Source of the DNA: Candidatus Limivivens merdigallinarum
GTDB taxonomy: Bacteria > Bacillota > Clostridia > Lachnospirales > Lachnospiraceae
Reading direction: 5' to 3'
DNA: 35,395 nucleotides
Assembly (NCBI GenBank): GCA_018713105.1
Contig: DVFT01000144.1
Span: 1 to 35,395, forward strand
Numbering within the stretch: position 1 is the first letter of the stretch; every line of letters begins with the position of its first letter. Of the stretch, positions 1-9,201 are shown in pieces. The notes beneath the pieces are model-generated. The model searched no databases and was not told where the DNA came from. It worked only from the letters and a program-made list of their open reading frames with translations. A program made the position numbers and the translations under genes.

Positions 1-3000
1 GTGTAGGTTTCCATCACGCCGTCCTTTGCGGTCCAGCCGCTGTAAATGGTTCCGTAATTGGAATCATAGGAGCCGTTTGCATAGGTAAAGGTTCCGCCTA
101 CGGTAGGCTGCAGCACGAAGCTCTTATATCCTGCTACGCCTTCTTCCCTGGTGATTCCCAACTGGTAGGAAGTCATCCATTCGGAGATTGCGCCCAGTGA
201 GAAGTGGTTGAAGGAATTCATGGAATTGTTTCCGTTAAAGCCTCCTTCTACGGTGTAGGAATTCCAGCGCTCCCAGATGGAAGTAGCGCCCTGCGTTACT
301 GGGTACAGCCAGGAAGCGTAGTCTGTTTGTTCAAACAACTGATATGCTTCATCAATGTAGCCGTATTCTGTCAGCACCGGAACCAGGTTCGGTGTTCCGG
401 AGAAGCCGGAAGTGATGGTGTAACCGGCTGCTTTTACGGTTTCCACATAGTTTTCTACTGCTTTTGCTTCGTTTTCTTCATTGAATACGTTGTAGCGGAG
501 AGGAGTTGCATAGGCAGCCTCTGTGTCATAGTACACGATTTCAGGCTCTTCCAAAGGCTCTCCGGCTTCGTCGGTGGTGGTGGTCGTGTAAAGCCTTCCG
601 GTTTCTGCTTCTACATAGCAGTCATTCCATTCCGCTTTGGCAAGGTCATACTGCTGTGCGTATTTTTCCTGAAGAGCTGTATCGCCAATCACCTCAGCCA
701 TATCCCGGGCAAGGCCGATCAGATAGACATAAACGGCATTGTTGATCAGGCCTGCGTCGGTAGAATCTACAGACAGCCAGTCTGCCAGGATACCAGTCCT
801 GCTTGTCAGATGGGTGTACTCTTCGCTCATGTCATAGCTGTCAAGGTAATCCAGATAGCGGTCGATGGCTTCCATGTTGTCCTCGATGATCGCCGGATTT
901 CCGGTTTGCATATACATGTTGTACGGAATGACAGTCAGTGCAGCATCCCAGGATACTCCTGAGAAGCCGGAGCCGCTCCATTCATCTTCCCGAGGCTCTG
1001 CAGTGGGCGCATATACCGGAAGTGATCCGTCTGTACGCTGGCATGCCCTCAAGGATTTCAGCCAGTTCCTGTAGAAATTGTAGACGTCTGCGTTGTAGGA
1101 AGCTGCCATGGAGAATACCTGAGCATCTCCGGTCCAGCCGAGACGTTCATTTCTTTGCGGGCAGTCTGTGGGCAGAGACAGGAAATTACTGGTCTGGGAA
1201 TTCTGCACATTCTTATACAGACGATTTACCAGTTCGTTGGAGCTGTCATAAGTTCCGGTCATTTCTACCGAAGAAATCACTTCTGTCTTGATGTTTTCTG
1301 CGGGAAGCTCTTTTTTCAACCCGCTGATCTCAATGTAACGGTAGCCGTGGAAGGTAAAGTGGGGTTCAAATACCTGGTTGCCCTCTCCGGCAATATAGAA
1401 ATCTGTACAAAGGGCTGCCCTTAGGTTTTCTACCATCATAGTTCCAACCAGGTTCTGCTCCTGATATTCCGGAAGATCCGGATAAAGGATTTCTGCGTAG
1501 CGGATGGTCACGGTGCTGCCCGGATCCACATATTCTTCCGGAATGGTAATCTTAGGAACGCCGATTACGTTTTCGCCCATATCATAGATATAGGAGCCGC
1601 TTCCCTCTCTGGATTCGCCAAGAGCTTTCTGTACGTCCAGTTCTTTTACAATCCTGGCTTCCTCGTCGTAGCGCACAATAAAGTCAAAGTCGTTCATCCT
1701 CGGTTCATGGATGACCGGCTGTTCCCAATCCTCGGATTCGGTATACTCCGCGGTTGCCCAGCCCTCGTATTCCTGAGCTGTCTGACCGTCATAGCGCTCG
1801 CCGTTGTAATGGGATTCGGATTTCACAGGTCCTTCTGTAGAAACCGTCCAGTCCTGATCGTTTGTTACAATCGTATCTGTGGTTCCATCCGTATAGGTGA
1901 CATCCATGCGGGCAATGACCGCCTGGTAAGGTTCATAATAGTTGTAATCTCCGGTGGTGTAATTTAATTCTCCGCTCCACCAGCCTTGTCCCATCTGTAC
2001 ACCGATGGCGTTCTCACCTGTCTGAAGCATTTCGGTGACATCATAAATCTGATAAGGCATATAAGTGGAATATTCTTCATTTCCAGGATTAAACAGACCG
2101 TCGCCAACCTTTTCCCCATTGATAAACATCTCATAGGTTCCCTGGGCGCTTACATATACTCTGGCGCTGGCAACTTCCTTATCCTCTGTGGAGAACTCTG
2201 TCCTGACCATGGGAGATGCTCCATCTGAGGGATCTGCGTAAACCAGCGTGCCGCTTTCTCCGCCGTCTACGGTGATCAGGTCTTCCTCGGAGGAAACGGT
2301 AACTCCTTCCAGCCCTTCAAAAATGCTGTAGGTGGCGCCGGTAGTCTGATCAAAGAGTACCATATCGTCGTCGTAATCCCCATACATATCAATTCCAAGA
2401 TCGCTGTAAAGGGCGGTTTCTCCCGCGTTTACCGCGAAACCGATGGAATTCAGGTTCGGGAAGGTGTTGGAGTTATGATCTCCTCCCAGAGGATTCAACT
2501 GGCGTCCCGAATCCACATCCACTCCGTTCATGGATACACTCACCTGGTTGCACTGGTTCGTCCATATACGGACTGTGATCGGATCACTTTGGGTTTTTTC
2601 TGCAAATACTTCTGCCGGAATCGATACGGTAGCATCCGGTTCATCCGCCGCGTTCTCTTCCTCCTGGGTCACGTAAGAATAAGACATACCGCCCCGTCCT
2701 TCTACCATGACCGGATTGCCATCCTCGTCCAGTTCGTTCACGCATGCCGGCATTCCAACCACATAAATATTCAGTTTTGGATTTTCGCTGTCGGAGAGAT
2801 CCACCTCATAGCGGAAATAGTTTTCTCCGGCGTTTCCCCAGACATTCATGGCAGGATTCTGAAGGCGGAAATCATCGGCTCCAAGGATCACGGAAGCTTT
2901 GGAACTGCCTTCCGGTATCGTCACGTCAACGTGCATATCGAACAAATTCGCAGCTGCGGCATCCAGATTCTTTTTCGATGAGCCGATCCACTGGGCGTCT

Positions 3001-3455
3001 CCCCAGGATTCATAGGTCGTATCCAGGAAGGAAGTCTCGAAGGTATTTGTCTCGGACTGCCAGACTTCTCCATCTTCATCGGTAACCGTTACCGTCCACT
3101 GATATTTGGTTTTTGGCTGGAGGGTCTCTCCTTCATACTTGATATTCGTAGATTCTCCGCTCTCAACGGTTCCGCTGTCCCACATGGTATTTCCGTCCAT
3201 GTCGGTCACCACAAGCTGATAAGCGGTCTGTCCTGCCCCGATCTTATCGGACTGCATCTGCCAGCTGAAAACCGGCGTCTGTGTATCGACACCGATCGGA
3301 TTTTCCAGTCCGTCCGTGGTAAGGGACACAATGCTTTTCCCTGCTGTGTCTTCTGCCGCCAGTACAGGGAATCCGCCGGCAAGGCTGCTTCCGGCAACTG
3401 CTGCAGCCAGAACGACAGCCATGTTCCGTTTGAACAATGATTCTCTTCTTTTCAT
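1..3455 (-). CDS. Secreted GH78 alpha-L-rhamnosidase (3' end outside window)
   Basis: The reading frame is open for at least 1151 codons with no stop before the left edge, so the C-terminus is missing. The ATG follows AGGAGG at suitable spacing. Residues 1-34 form a signal peptide (KRR-rich start, Ala/Val-rich core) without a lipobox cysteine, so the enzyme is probably exported. Residues 40-150 look like an Ig/Fn3-type N-terminal domain, about 155-400 an extra beta-sandwich-like insert, and about 415-600 the Bac_rhamnosid_N region. The catalytic (alpha/alpha)6 domain carries the GH78 signature LPTDCPQRNERLGWTGDAQ, with D764 and E770 in the conserved acidic positions. Family 78 enzymes hydrolyse terminal alpha-L-rhamnose from plant glycans and flavonoid glycosides by inversion. 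The gene lies 81 bp downstream of a sugar-binding lipoprotein on the same strand and may be co-transcribed. Anchoring domains, if any, would be beyond the window. Confidence 0.93.
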   Translation of the reverse strand, partial: MKRRESLFKRNMAVVLAAAVAGSSLAGGFPVLAAEDTAGKSIVSLTTDGLENPIGVDTQTPVFSWQMQSDKIGAGQTAYQLVVTDMDGNTMWDSGTVESGESTNIKYEGETLQPKTKYQWTVTVTDEDGEVWQSETNTFETSFLDTTYESWGDAQWIGSSKKNLDAAAANLFDMHVDVTIPEGSSKASVILGADDFRLQNPAMNVWGNAGENYFRYEVDLSDSENPKLNIYVVGMPACVNELDEDGNPVMVEGRGGMSYSYVTQEEENAADEPDATVSIPAEVFAEKTQSDPITVRIWTNQCNQVSVSMNGVDVDSGRQLNPLGGDHNSNTFPNLNSIGFAVNAGETALYSDLGIDMYGDYDDDMVLFDQTTGATYSIFEGLEGVTVSSEEDLITVDGGESGTLVYADPSDGASPMVRTEFSTEDKEVASARVYVSAQGTYEMFINGEKVGDGLFNPGNEEYSTYMPYQIYDVTEMLQTGENAIGVQMGQGWWSGELNYTTGDYNYYEPYQAVIARMDVTYTDGTTDTIVTNDQDWTVSTEGPVKSESHYNGERYDGQTAQEYEGWATAEYTESEDWEQPVIHEPRMNDFDFIVRYDEEARIVKELDVQKALGESREGSGSYIYDMGENVIGVPKITIPEEYVDPGSTVTIRYAEILYPDLPEYQEQNLVGTMMVENLRAALCTDFYIAGEGNQVFEPHFTFHGYRYIEISGLKKELPAENIKTEVISSVEMTGTYDSSNELVNRLYKNVQNSQTSNFLSLPTDCPQRNERLGWTGDAQVFSMAASYNADVYNFYRNWLKSLRACQRTDGSLPVYAPTAEPREDEWSGSGFSGVSWDAALTVIPYNMYMQTGNPAIIEDNMEAIDRYLDYLDSYDMSEEYTHLTSRTGILADWLSVDSTDAGLINNAVYVYLIGLARDMAEVIGDTALQEKYAQQYDLAKAEWNDCYVEAETGRLYTTTTTDEAGEPLEEPEIVYYDTEAAYATPLRYNVFNEENEAKAVENYVETVKAAGYTITSGFSGTPNLVPVLTEYGYIDEAYQLFEQTDYASWLYPVTQGATSIWERWNSYTVEGGFNGNNSMNSFNHFSLGAISEWMTSYQLGITREEGVAGYKSFVLQPTVGGTFTYANGSYDSNYGTIYSGWTAKDGVMETY

Positions 3456-3486
3456 CTTGCTCCTCCTTTGGCTTTATGATAAGCCC

Positions 3487-3492
3487 ATTATA
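3487..3492 (-). promoter_or_regulatory. Possible -10 element for the rhamnosidase gene
   Basis: A perfect TATAAT reads on the minus strand 31 bp upstream of the rhamnosidase start. No good -35 hexamer lies 16-18 bp further upstream (TCAAAA at 17 bp). If it is used, the promoter would need an activator. The gene may instead be read through from the binding-protein gene. Confidence 0.35.
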
Positions 3493-3536
3493 AAAAAAGA
3501 GGAGTTACTTTTTGACATTTTTATGGTATACAATTC

Positions 3537-4757
3537 TTAGGTTTCGTTTTTCTGAAGCTGCTCCTGCATCTGGTTGGTGATATCGTGGACGGAAAGGTCG
3601 TCGCCGCCGATATAGCGGGAAAGCCCGTCCTCCAGAGCCCATTCCACATCGCCCTGCCAGCCTTGGTTGCAGTTGACGGTAAACTGACCATTCTCTCGCA
3701 GGGAATCAAAAGCCTGAAAGAGCTCATTCTCTTCCTCTTCGTCATTGTTCCCATAGAGCTTTTCCAAAATCTGCTTGCACAGATCCAGGTGTTCAGACTG
3801 GGAGTAGATGGCATAGCCTCCGGTTTTGGAGATGACGCCATACAGGGGTTCCCCCTCATCGTTTCCGGGCAGGGGGAAGCTTTTGAGGGAAAAACGTCCG
3901 TCAATGGCATCAAGGATGGTATTGTCATTAAAATTTCCCCCCATCATCATGGCAGCGTCCCCGTCGGCAAACCGTTCCAGCGCCTCGGTCTGCCCCATTT
4001 TCAGGGAGTGGGGCTGCACATAACCTTCGTCATAGAGGAGAAGATACCTCCGGATCGCCTCATCCCAGGTTCCGGGGTCTGTAAAGCGGGTTTCCCCTGT
4101 GTAAAGCTGGGCGTTGTAATCGGGGTTTTTGGCATAGACCTGGCTGGCGGCAATCTGGTAGATGCCGAACTGAAGCACAAAGGAGTCTTTGTTCCCAGAG
4201 ATCAAAGGCTGAATCCCGTTGCTTTTCAGCACGGCGCAGCAGTCCAGGAACTCCTGCCAGTTAGTGGGAACGGAAAGATTGCATTGGGCAAAAAGGTCTT
4301 CATTATAATAGGTACACAGGATCATTTCAAAGCGGCTGAGAGAATAGACGTTTCCGTCAGAACTCATAGGTGCCGTCTGTTCTTCCGGGGCATTTTGGAT
4401 GATGGATAAGTCGTTCAGCGGCTCCATGTAGCCGGCGTCAGCCAGTTTCTGGACACCGTTTGGACCAGCCAGATAAGGCTGTACGGAGAAAAAGTCAGGA
4501 CCGTTCCCGGTGCTCAGCCTGGTATTTAGGATGCTGTAGAACTGTTCGTCGGGATACGCCTCCACGGAGATGGACACGTTGGGAAAATCCTCCTGGATCT
4601 GCGCCTCCAGATCCTCCCTGATTTCCTCCGCGGCATTTCCGGTGCCGGAGGTGAGAAAAGAGAGCTCAATGGGCTCTTCGGCAGCCCGGCTGGGGAGACA
4701 GCCGGAGGACACGGCAAGGATCAGGGAAAGGATCAGGGCGGCTTTGGTCTTTTTCAT
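3537..4757 (-). CDS. Family 1 extracellular sugar-binding lipoprotein
   Basis: This 406-residue protein has a lysine-rich start, a hydrophobic core and Cys20 (VSSGC), a slightly non-standard lipobox. It is therefore probably a membrane-tethered lipoprotein on the outer face. The rest matches ABC sugar-binding proteins of the SBP_bac_1 fold: an N-terminal lobe with the IELSFLTSG strand, a GPDFFSVQPYLAG segment, and a long helical C-terminal lobe. ATG 4757 is chosen because AAGGAG lies 8 bp upstream; a GTG at 4766 would overlap that site. No permease or ATPase gene adjoins it. It is transcribed divergently from a YesM-type kinase, so it may present a sugar to the kinase as well as, or instead of, feeding a transporter encoded elsewhere. 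The substrate is unknown; the neighbouring rhamnosidase suggests a plant-derived oligosaccharide. Confidence 0.85.
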   Translation of the reverse strand: MKKTKAALILSLILAVSSGCLPSRAAEEPIELSFLTSGTGNAAEEIREDLEAQIQEDFPNVSISVEAYPDEQFYSILNTRLSTGNGPDFFSVQPYLAGPNGVQKLADAGYMEPLNDLSIIQNAPEEQTAPMSSDGNVYSLSRFEMILCTYYNEDLFAQCNLSVPTNWQEFLDCCAVLKSNGIQPLISGNKDSFVLQFGIYQIAASQVYAKNPDYNAQLYTGETRFTDPGTWDEAIRRYLLLYDEGYVQPHSLKMGQTEALERFADGDAAMMMGGNFNDNTILDAIDGRFSLKSFPLPGNDEGEPLYGVISKTGGYAIYSQSEHLDLCKQILEKLYGNNDEEEENELFQAFDSLRENGQFTVNCNQGWQGDVEWALEDGLSRYIGGDDLSVHDITNQMQEQLQKNET

Positions 4758-4786
4758 GGGGAGCACTCCTTTTTGTTTTTTCTATC

Positions 4787-4815
4787 ATCATAGCCTATCC
4801 AGGGAAAACTGTCAA
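4787..4815 (-). promoter_or_regulatory. Sigma-A promoter of the binding-protein gene
   Basis: On the minus strand TTGACA (4815-4810) is separated by 17 bp from TATGAT (4792-4787). This is a near-consensus promoter about 30 bp upstream of the lipoprotein start. Confidence 0.75.
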
Positions 4816-4844
4816 AAGCTTTGGTTTTCTTAACGGTCATTCTG

Positions 4845-4853
4845 TGATATGAT
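4845..4853 (+). promoter_or_regulatory. Extended -10 promoter of the kinase/regulator operon
   Basis: TGATATGAT fits an extended -10 (TGnTATnAT), with no good -35 box. It lies about 38 bp before the kinase start and is divergent from the stronger promoter on the other strand. The 14-bp segment 4848-4861 is an exact inverted copy of 4779-4792. Confidence 0.5.
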
Positions 4854-4891
4854 GATAGAAATGGAATTTTCTACCGACAGGAGAAACACAC

Positions 4892-6631
4892 ATGCAGCTG
4901 AAGCAGAAATTTTTTCTTATTTTTTCGGTTTTGGTGATTGTTCCGGTGCTGCTGCTTTCCTATCTTGTCTATGCAGGATACCGCGACATGGTCAATGAAA
5001 GAGTCCAGGATACGGCGGACAACATTATGGAACAGGCGGTGCTCAAGACAAACGACACCTTCGAGAACCTGGAGCATATCCTGGAGGTCGTCCAGACGGA
5101 CTCCCCCAATAACCAGACGATCTTCAAGGAGCTGGGCAAATATACCGGCAGCCAGGATTCTTATACGGACAGTGACGTCTATGAGACCAACAATATTTTA
5201 AAATATAGTTTTCAAAATCTGATCTATTCTACAGAAAATATCAATGGGATATTCATCTTCACCCCATCCGGCGAAATTCTGGGGCAGGGTTATGGAAACG
5301 GGGTGGATGTCCGAAGCGACTACGATCCCAGGGGCGAAGACTGGTATCAGCAGACGCTTGCGCTGGAAGGGCAGATCTATATGGAGGGCGTTTCCCTGCA
5401 TTCCTTTTTGCTCAACGACACCCCGTCCCTCTTGTTTTCCATGACCATCTACGATGTCTATACGAAGGAATTTTTAGGGGTACTGTATATTAACTGTGCG
5501 CCGGATTTTCTGGCGCTGGATTCCATCAATACCTTGCCGGATACGACCTTGTTCTACATCCGGAGAGGGGAGGAGATCCTCTATTCCAACACGGGAGAGG
5601 AGATCGGGACAGAGGACAGCCGCCATATCGTCTACACAGAGGAGCTTTCCATCCCGGAGATTACCCTGACTGCGGTTTTTGAAAAAACGGACTTGTCCAG
5701 CGGGATGCAGGGAACTTATGAGTTGCTGGGGATTGCCACGGGAATCCTGATTCTGATGTTTGTATTCATCGCCTTTTTGCTGGCAAGATACCTGACCCAT
5801 CCCATCACGGAGCTAAGCACCCTGATGTCCCGCCAGCTGAAAAAAGACCGGGACAGCGAGAATTCAAAATCCCCTTATACGGAACGGAAGGATGAGATCG
5901 GGATTCTCTACAATGAATATTACAACATGCTGGAGGAAAACCGGAATTATATCAAGAATCAGTATGAGAACCGCCTGATCCTGATGGATTCCCAGATGAA
6001 AGCGCTGGAAGCCCAGATCAACGCCCATTTTCTCTACAATACGCTGGAGGCCATCAACAGCATTGCGGAGATTGAGGAGGTGGAGAGCATTTCCGTCATG
6101 GCGCTGGCTCTGGGGGATATGTTCCGCTACAGCATCAAGACCAAAGGGGAACTGGTGCTTCTGAAGGATGAGCTGACCCATGTGCACAACTTTGTAGCTA
6201 TCCAGCTCATCCGTTTTGAACATGCGTTCCAGTATGAAGAGCAGGTGCCGGAGGAGCTCCTGGAGAGAAAGGTATTAAAACTGATTCTGCAGCCTTTGGT
6301 GGAGAATGCCCTCTATCACGGACTGCGCCACTGCAGCGTAGGCAGCAGGATCGTCCTCTGCGGACAGAAGCAGGATAAGGAGCTGATCTTGTCCGTGGAG
6401 GATGACGGAGCTGGAATGGAGGAGGAAACCTTAAGGGGGCTGAAAGCGTCCCTGGCTAAGAAACCGGAATTCCAGGAATTCGGCAAAGGGAAAAAGAACA
6501 GCATCGGACTTGCCAATATCCATTCCAGAATTCAGCTCTATTACGGGGAAGAATACGGTATTTTCATAGAAAGTGAAAAAGGAAAGGGCACAAAAGTCAC
6601 GGTGAGAATTCCCGATACGGCAGAGCTATAG
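4892..6631 (+). CDS. YesM-type sensor histidine kinase
   Basis: This 579-residue membrane kinase has TM1 at about residues 7-29, an extracellular sensor of about 250 residues that resembles a Cache-type fold (DPRGEDWYQQ segment), TM2 at about 277-300, then a HAMP-like linker. The His_kinase domain follows with the motif QINAHFLYNTLE, whose His379 is the predicted phospho-acceptor. The family usually has QINPHFLYN, so proline is replaced by alanine. The HATPase domain shows LVENALYHG, DDGAGM and GIGLANI-like (SIGLANI) boxes. It sits 16 bp upstream of its AraC-type response regulator, and the pair is typical of carbohydrate-responsive systems in Firmicutes. The divergent sugar-binding lipoprotein is the likely source of the signal. 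Confidence 0.93.
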   Translation: MQLKQKFFLIFSVLVIVPVLLLSYLVYAGYRDMVNERVQDTADNIMEQAVLKTNDTFENLEHILEVVQTDSPNNQTIFKELGKYTGSQDSYTDSDVYETNNILKYSFQNLIYSTENINGIFIFTPSGEILGQGYGNGVDVRSDYDPRGEDWYQQTLALEGQIYMEGVSLHSFLLNDTPSLLFSMTIYDVYTKEFLGVLYINCAPDFLALDSINTLPDTTLFYIRRGEEILYSNTGEEIGTEDSRHIVYTEELSIPEITLTAVFEKTDLSSGMQGTYELLGIATGILILMFVFIAFLLARYLTHPITELSTLMSRQLKKDRDSENSKSPYTERKDEIGILYNEYYNMLEENRNYIKNQYENRLILMDSQMKALEAQINAHFLYNTLEAINSIAEIEEVESISVMALALGDMFRYSIKTKGELVLLKDELTHVHNFVAIQLIRFEHAFQYEEQVPEELLERKVLKLILQPLVENALYHGLRHCSVGSRIVLCGQKQDKELILSVEDDGAGMEEETLRGLKASLAKKPEFQEFGKGKKNSIGLANIHSRIQLYYGEEYGIFIESEKGKGTKVTVRIPDTAEL

Positions 6632-6647
6632 AGAGAAGGGAGAAATC

Positions 6648-8240
6648 ATGTACAGTTACATTATTGTGGATGACGAACCATTGATCCGAAAAGGAACCAG
6701 GAAGAAGCTGGAAAGCATGGACAAGCTTTCCTGCGCCGGGGAGGCGTCCAATGGGGAAGCGGCACTGGAATTGATCAGAGGGAAGGATCCGGATCTGATC
6801 ATTACGGATATGAAGATGCCCATCATGGACGGGACAGAGCTTCTCCCGGTGATCTCCTCCCAATATCCGGACAAATATATCATCGTCATAAGCGGATATA
6901 AGGATTTCGAGTATATGCAGCACGCTCTGAGGGCAAAATCTATCGACTATCTGGTCAAGCCCTTCAGCCGGCAGGCAATTCTGGACGCTGCGGGGAAAGC
7001 GGTGGAAGCGCTGGATCACATGGCCAACAGGCAAAAGCAAATGGAGATGAATGAGTCCGAAAAGGAACTCCTGAGATTCGGCTATGACAAGGAGCTCCTG
7101 AAAAATATGCTTCTCGGAAACCACAAGGGGAGCATGACGCCTGGTTCGGAGCGGCTCAAATTTCTGCAAAGCTGCCAGGGCTACCGGCTGGTCACCATGG
7201 ATCTGGATGCTGTCTTCCCAGAGGAGGATCTGGATCTGTTTCTTTCAGAACGGCAGACACATGTATATCCACTGGTGCTGGGGTACCACGGGGCAGATAA
7301 TGTGGGCTTTCTCCTTTTATTTTTCCGGGAGGCTTCGGATAAGGAGATCCAGACCATTGTATACAAATATATCGAACTTCTGGAAGGGTATTTTACCGGG
7401 ATTGCCCGAAGAGCCAGATACGGGATCAGCGGGTTCCATGATTCTTTCGACGGGCTCCACGAGGCGTTCCTGGAAACGGGCAGTGCCTTCAATGCCATGG
7501 CTATGAGGATGAATCTCCCCTATCTGTTTTCGGATCGCCTGCCCATGGAGCAGGTGACCTTAAACTGGCAGGAGAGGGAGGAATTCCTGTTCCGGATGGA
7601 GGACGGGGATGCCAGGGAAGCAGAAAAACTTTTAACAAACCTGTTTGACTATTTTGCCCATAGCTTCTGCCATCTGAAAACAGCCAAGGAATACTGTATC
7701 TCTCTCACAGAAGAGCTGAAAGAACTGATGCCCCGGGAGCTTCCCGTCAACCGGACCAAGACCCTCAGCCTCAACTTGATGAACCATCTGTCTGTGATCT
7801 TTTCCTTTCAGGAGTTGTGGGAGTATTTTCGGATCTTCTACCGCAATCTTGCCGCGATGTTCCAGGAGGCAAAGGTATACGGGGAGAAGGATGTGACGGA
7901 AAATATCCGCCGGTACATTGAGAAAAATTACTGGAAGGATCTGTCGGTGGAATTTGTGGCGTCCCTGTTCCATCTGAACCGGAGCTACTTAAGTTCGTGC
8001 TTTAAGCAGCGGGTGGGAGTCAGCTTCGTAGACTATGTCAACAGTGTCCGAATCGCACACGCCAGGGAGCTTTTGACCGCTACGGACAAGAAGATGTACC
8101 AGGTGGCACAGGCGGTGGGCTATGAGAATGTGAAATATTTCTTCCGGGTGTTCAAAAAAATAGAAGGGGTGACGCCGGAACAGTATAGGGAGAATGGGAA
8201 AAAACAAAATTTTGACAACGGGAGTAGAAGATCACAATGA
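6648..8240 (+). CDS. YesN-type response regulator with AraC output domain
   Basis: The 530-residue protein has an N-terminal receiver with acidic D8/D9, phospho-acceptor D54 (LIITDMKMP), S82 (VISG) and K104 (YLVKPF). A middle region of about 300 residues has no clear motif, and the AraC-type double helix-turn-helix occupies about residues 425-525 (VAQAVGYENVKYFFRVFKK). AGAAGGGAG precedes the ATG. It is expected to be phosphorylated by the kinase just upstream and to regulate sugar-utilisation genes. The binding-protein and rhamnosidase genes next door are the obvious targets, though this is inference. Its stop overlaps the start of the next gene by 4 bp (ATGA). Confidence 0.94.
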   Translation: MYSYIIVDDEPLIRKGTRKKLESMDKLSCAGEASNGEAALELIRGKDPDLIITDMKMPIMDGTELLPVISSQYPDKYIIVISGYKDFEYMQHALRAKSIDYLVKPFSRQAILDAAGKAVEALDHMANRQKQMEMNESEKELLRFGYDKELLKNMLLGNHKGSMTPGSERLKFLQSCQGYRLVTMDLDAVFPEEDLDLFLSERQTHVYPLVLGYHGADNVGFLLLFFREASDKEIQTIVYKYIELLEGYFTGIARRARYGISGFHDSFDGLHEAFLETGSAFNAMAMRMNLPYLFSDRLPMEQVTLNWQEREEFLFRMEDGDAREAEKLLTNLFDYFAHSFCHLKTAKEYCISLTEELKELMPRELPVNRTKTLSLNLMNHLSVIFSFQELWEYFRIFYRNLAAMFQEAKVYGEKDVTENIRRYIEKNYWKDLSVEFVASLFHLNRSYLSSCFKQRVGVSFVDYVNSVRIAHARELLTATDKKMYQVAQAVGYENVKYFFRVFKKIEGVTPEQYRENGKKQNFDNGSRRSQ

Positions 8241-8974
8241 TAGGATTAGGAACGATTGTAAACGCAGCGGCGATCGTAGTTGGAGGCATGCTCGGCATTG
8301 CCGCAAAAAGATTTCTCAAGGAACGTTTCCAGGAGACGATCACCAAAGCGATTGGCTTTGCAGTGATCGTCCTGGGGCTTGGGAGCACATTGTCAGAGAT
8401 GCTGACAGTAAACATTCAGGGTACAGGAGATCAGATCTACGGAAGCCTGGATACCCAGGGAGTGATCATGATGATCGTATCCCTGGTTGGAGGCGCTTTC
8501 CTGGGAGAACTCATCAACCTGGACGGCTGGTTTGAACGGTTCGGCGCCTGGCTGAGGGATAAGACGGGCAACAGTGGAGACAGTGAATTTATCAATGCTT
8601 TCGTCACCTCCTCTCTGACGGTGTGTGTGGGCGCCATGGCGATCTTAGGCTCCATCCAGGACGGCATCAGCGGAAACCATGAGACGCTGTTTGCGAAAGC
8701 CCTCCTGGATCTTTTGATCATTATGATGATGGCGGCTTCCCTGGGAAAGGGCTGTGTGTTTTCGGCACTGCCGGTTCTGGTTTTTCAGGGACTGATCACT
8801 ATCCTGGCAAGGTTCATTGCCCCGGTCATGACGGAGACCGCCATCAGCAATCTTTCCATGGTGGGGAATGTCCTGATCCTGTGCGTGGGTGTCAATCTGG
8901 TCTCGCCAAAGACCATCCGGGTGGCGAACGTCCTGCCCGCGATTGTACTGGCGGTTGGGTTTGCTCTGGTGTGA
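8237..8974 (+). CDS. DUF554 family membrane protein
   Basis: This 245-residue, very hydrophobic protein has about six to seven membrane segments. It matches the DUF554 (YdfK/YqgA-like) family, with the typical start MIGLGTIVNAAAIVVGGMLG, the segment SSLTVCVGAMAILGSIQDG and a C-terminal LPAIVLAVG. The family has no established function; transport has been suggested. The start overlaps the stop of the response regulator by 4 bp, implying translational coupling. Members of this family occur in many contexts, so the link to the two-component system may be incidental. No clear terminator follows. Confidence 0.88.
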   Translation: MIGLGTIVNAAAIVVGGMLGIAAKRFLKERFQETITKAIGFAVIVLGLGSTLSEMLTVNIQGTGDQIYGSLDTQGVIMMIVSLVGGAFLGELINLDGWFERFGAWLRDKTGNSGDSEFINAFVTSSLTVCVGAMAILGSIQDGISGNHETLFAKALLDLLIIMMMAASLGKGCVFSALPVLVFQGLITILARFIAPVMTETAISNLSMVGNVLILCVGVNLVSPKTIRVANVLPAIVLAVGFALV

Positions 8975-9168
8975 GCATCTTTGCTGCGTGGCATTTTGCT
9001 GAGGACATGGAAACCAAGCCAGCAAGCCGAAAAGTGATACTTTCTGACCGAAATGTTATATTTTTATAGAATTAACCAAAGGTAAATCCTTCTATACACC
9101 TTCTTTTCCTGGCATATATTTTATAATTTCTGTCATTTTCTATATTTAAAGGAATATAACAGAAGATT

Positions 9169-9174
9169 TATAAT
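9169..9174 (+). promoter_or_regulatory. Possible -10 box for the RhaS-like binding protein
   Basis: TATAAT lies 28 bp before the start. Another TATAAT is at 9122-9127. Neither has a convincing -35 box, so the real start site is uncertain. The 227-bp gap (8975-9201) is AT-rich in its right half and otherwise shows nothing recognisable. Confidence 0.35.
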
Positions 9175-9201
9175 AAAATCAGGAAAAGGAGGTGTATCTT
9201 T

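Noticed and set aside
204-3085. Several open frames on the plus strand
   Set aside because: They lie antisense to the GH78 gene, lack ribosome sites and show no family motifs; the minus-strand frame has a full GH78 signature.
3585-4409. A 274-codon plus-strand frame
   Set aside because: It is antisense to the family 1 binding protein, which has a promoter, ribosome site and lipobox.
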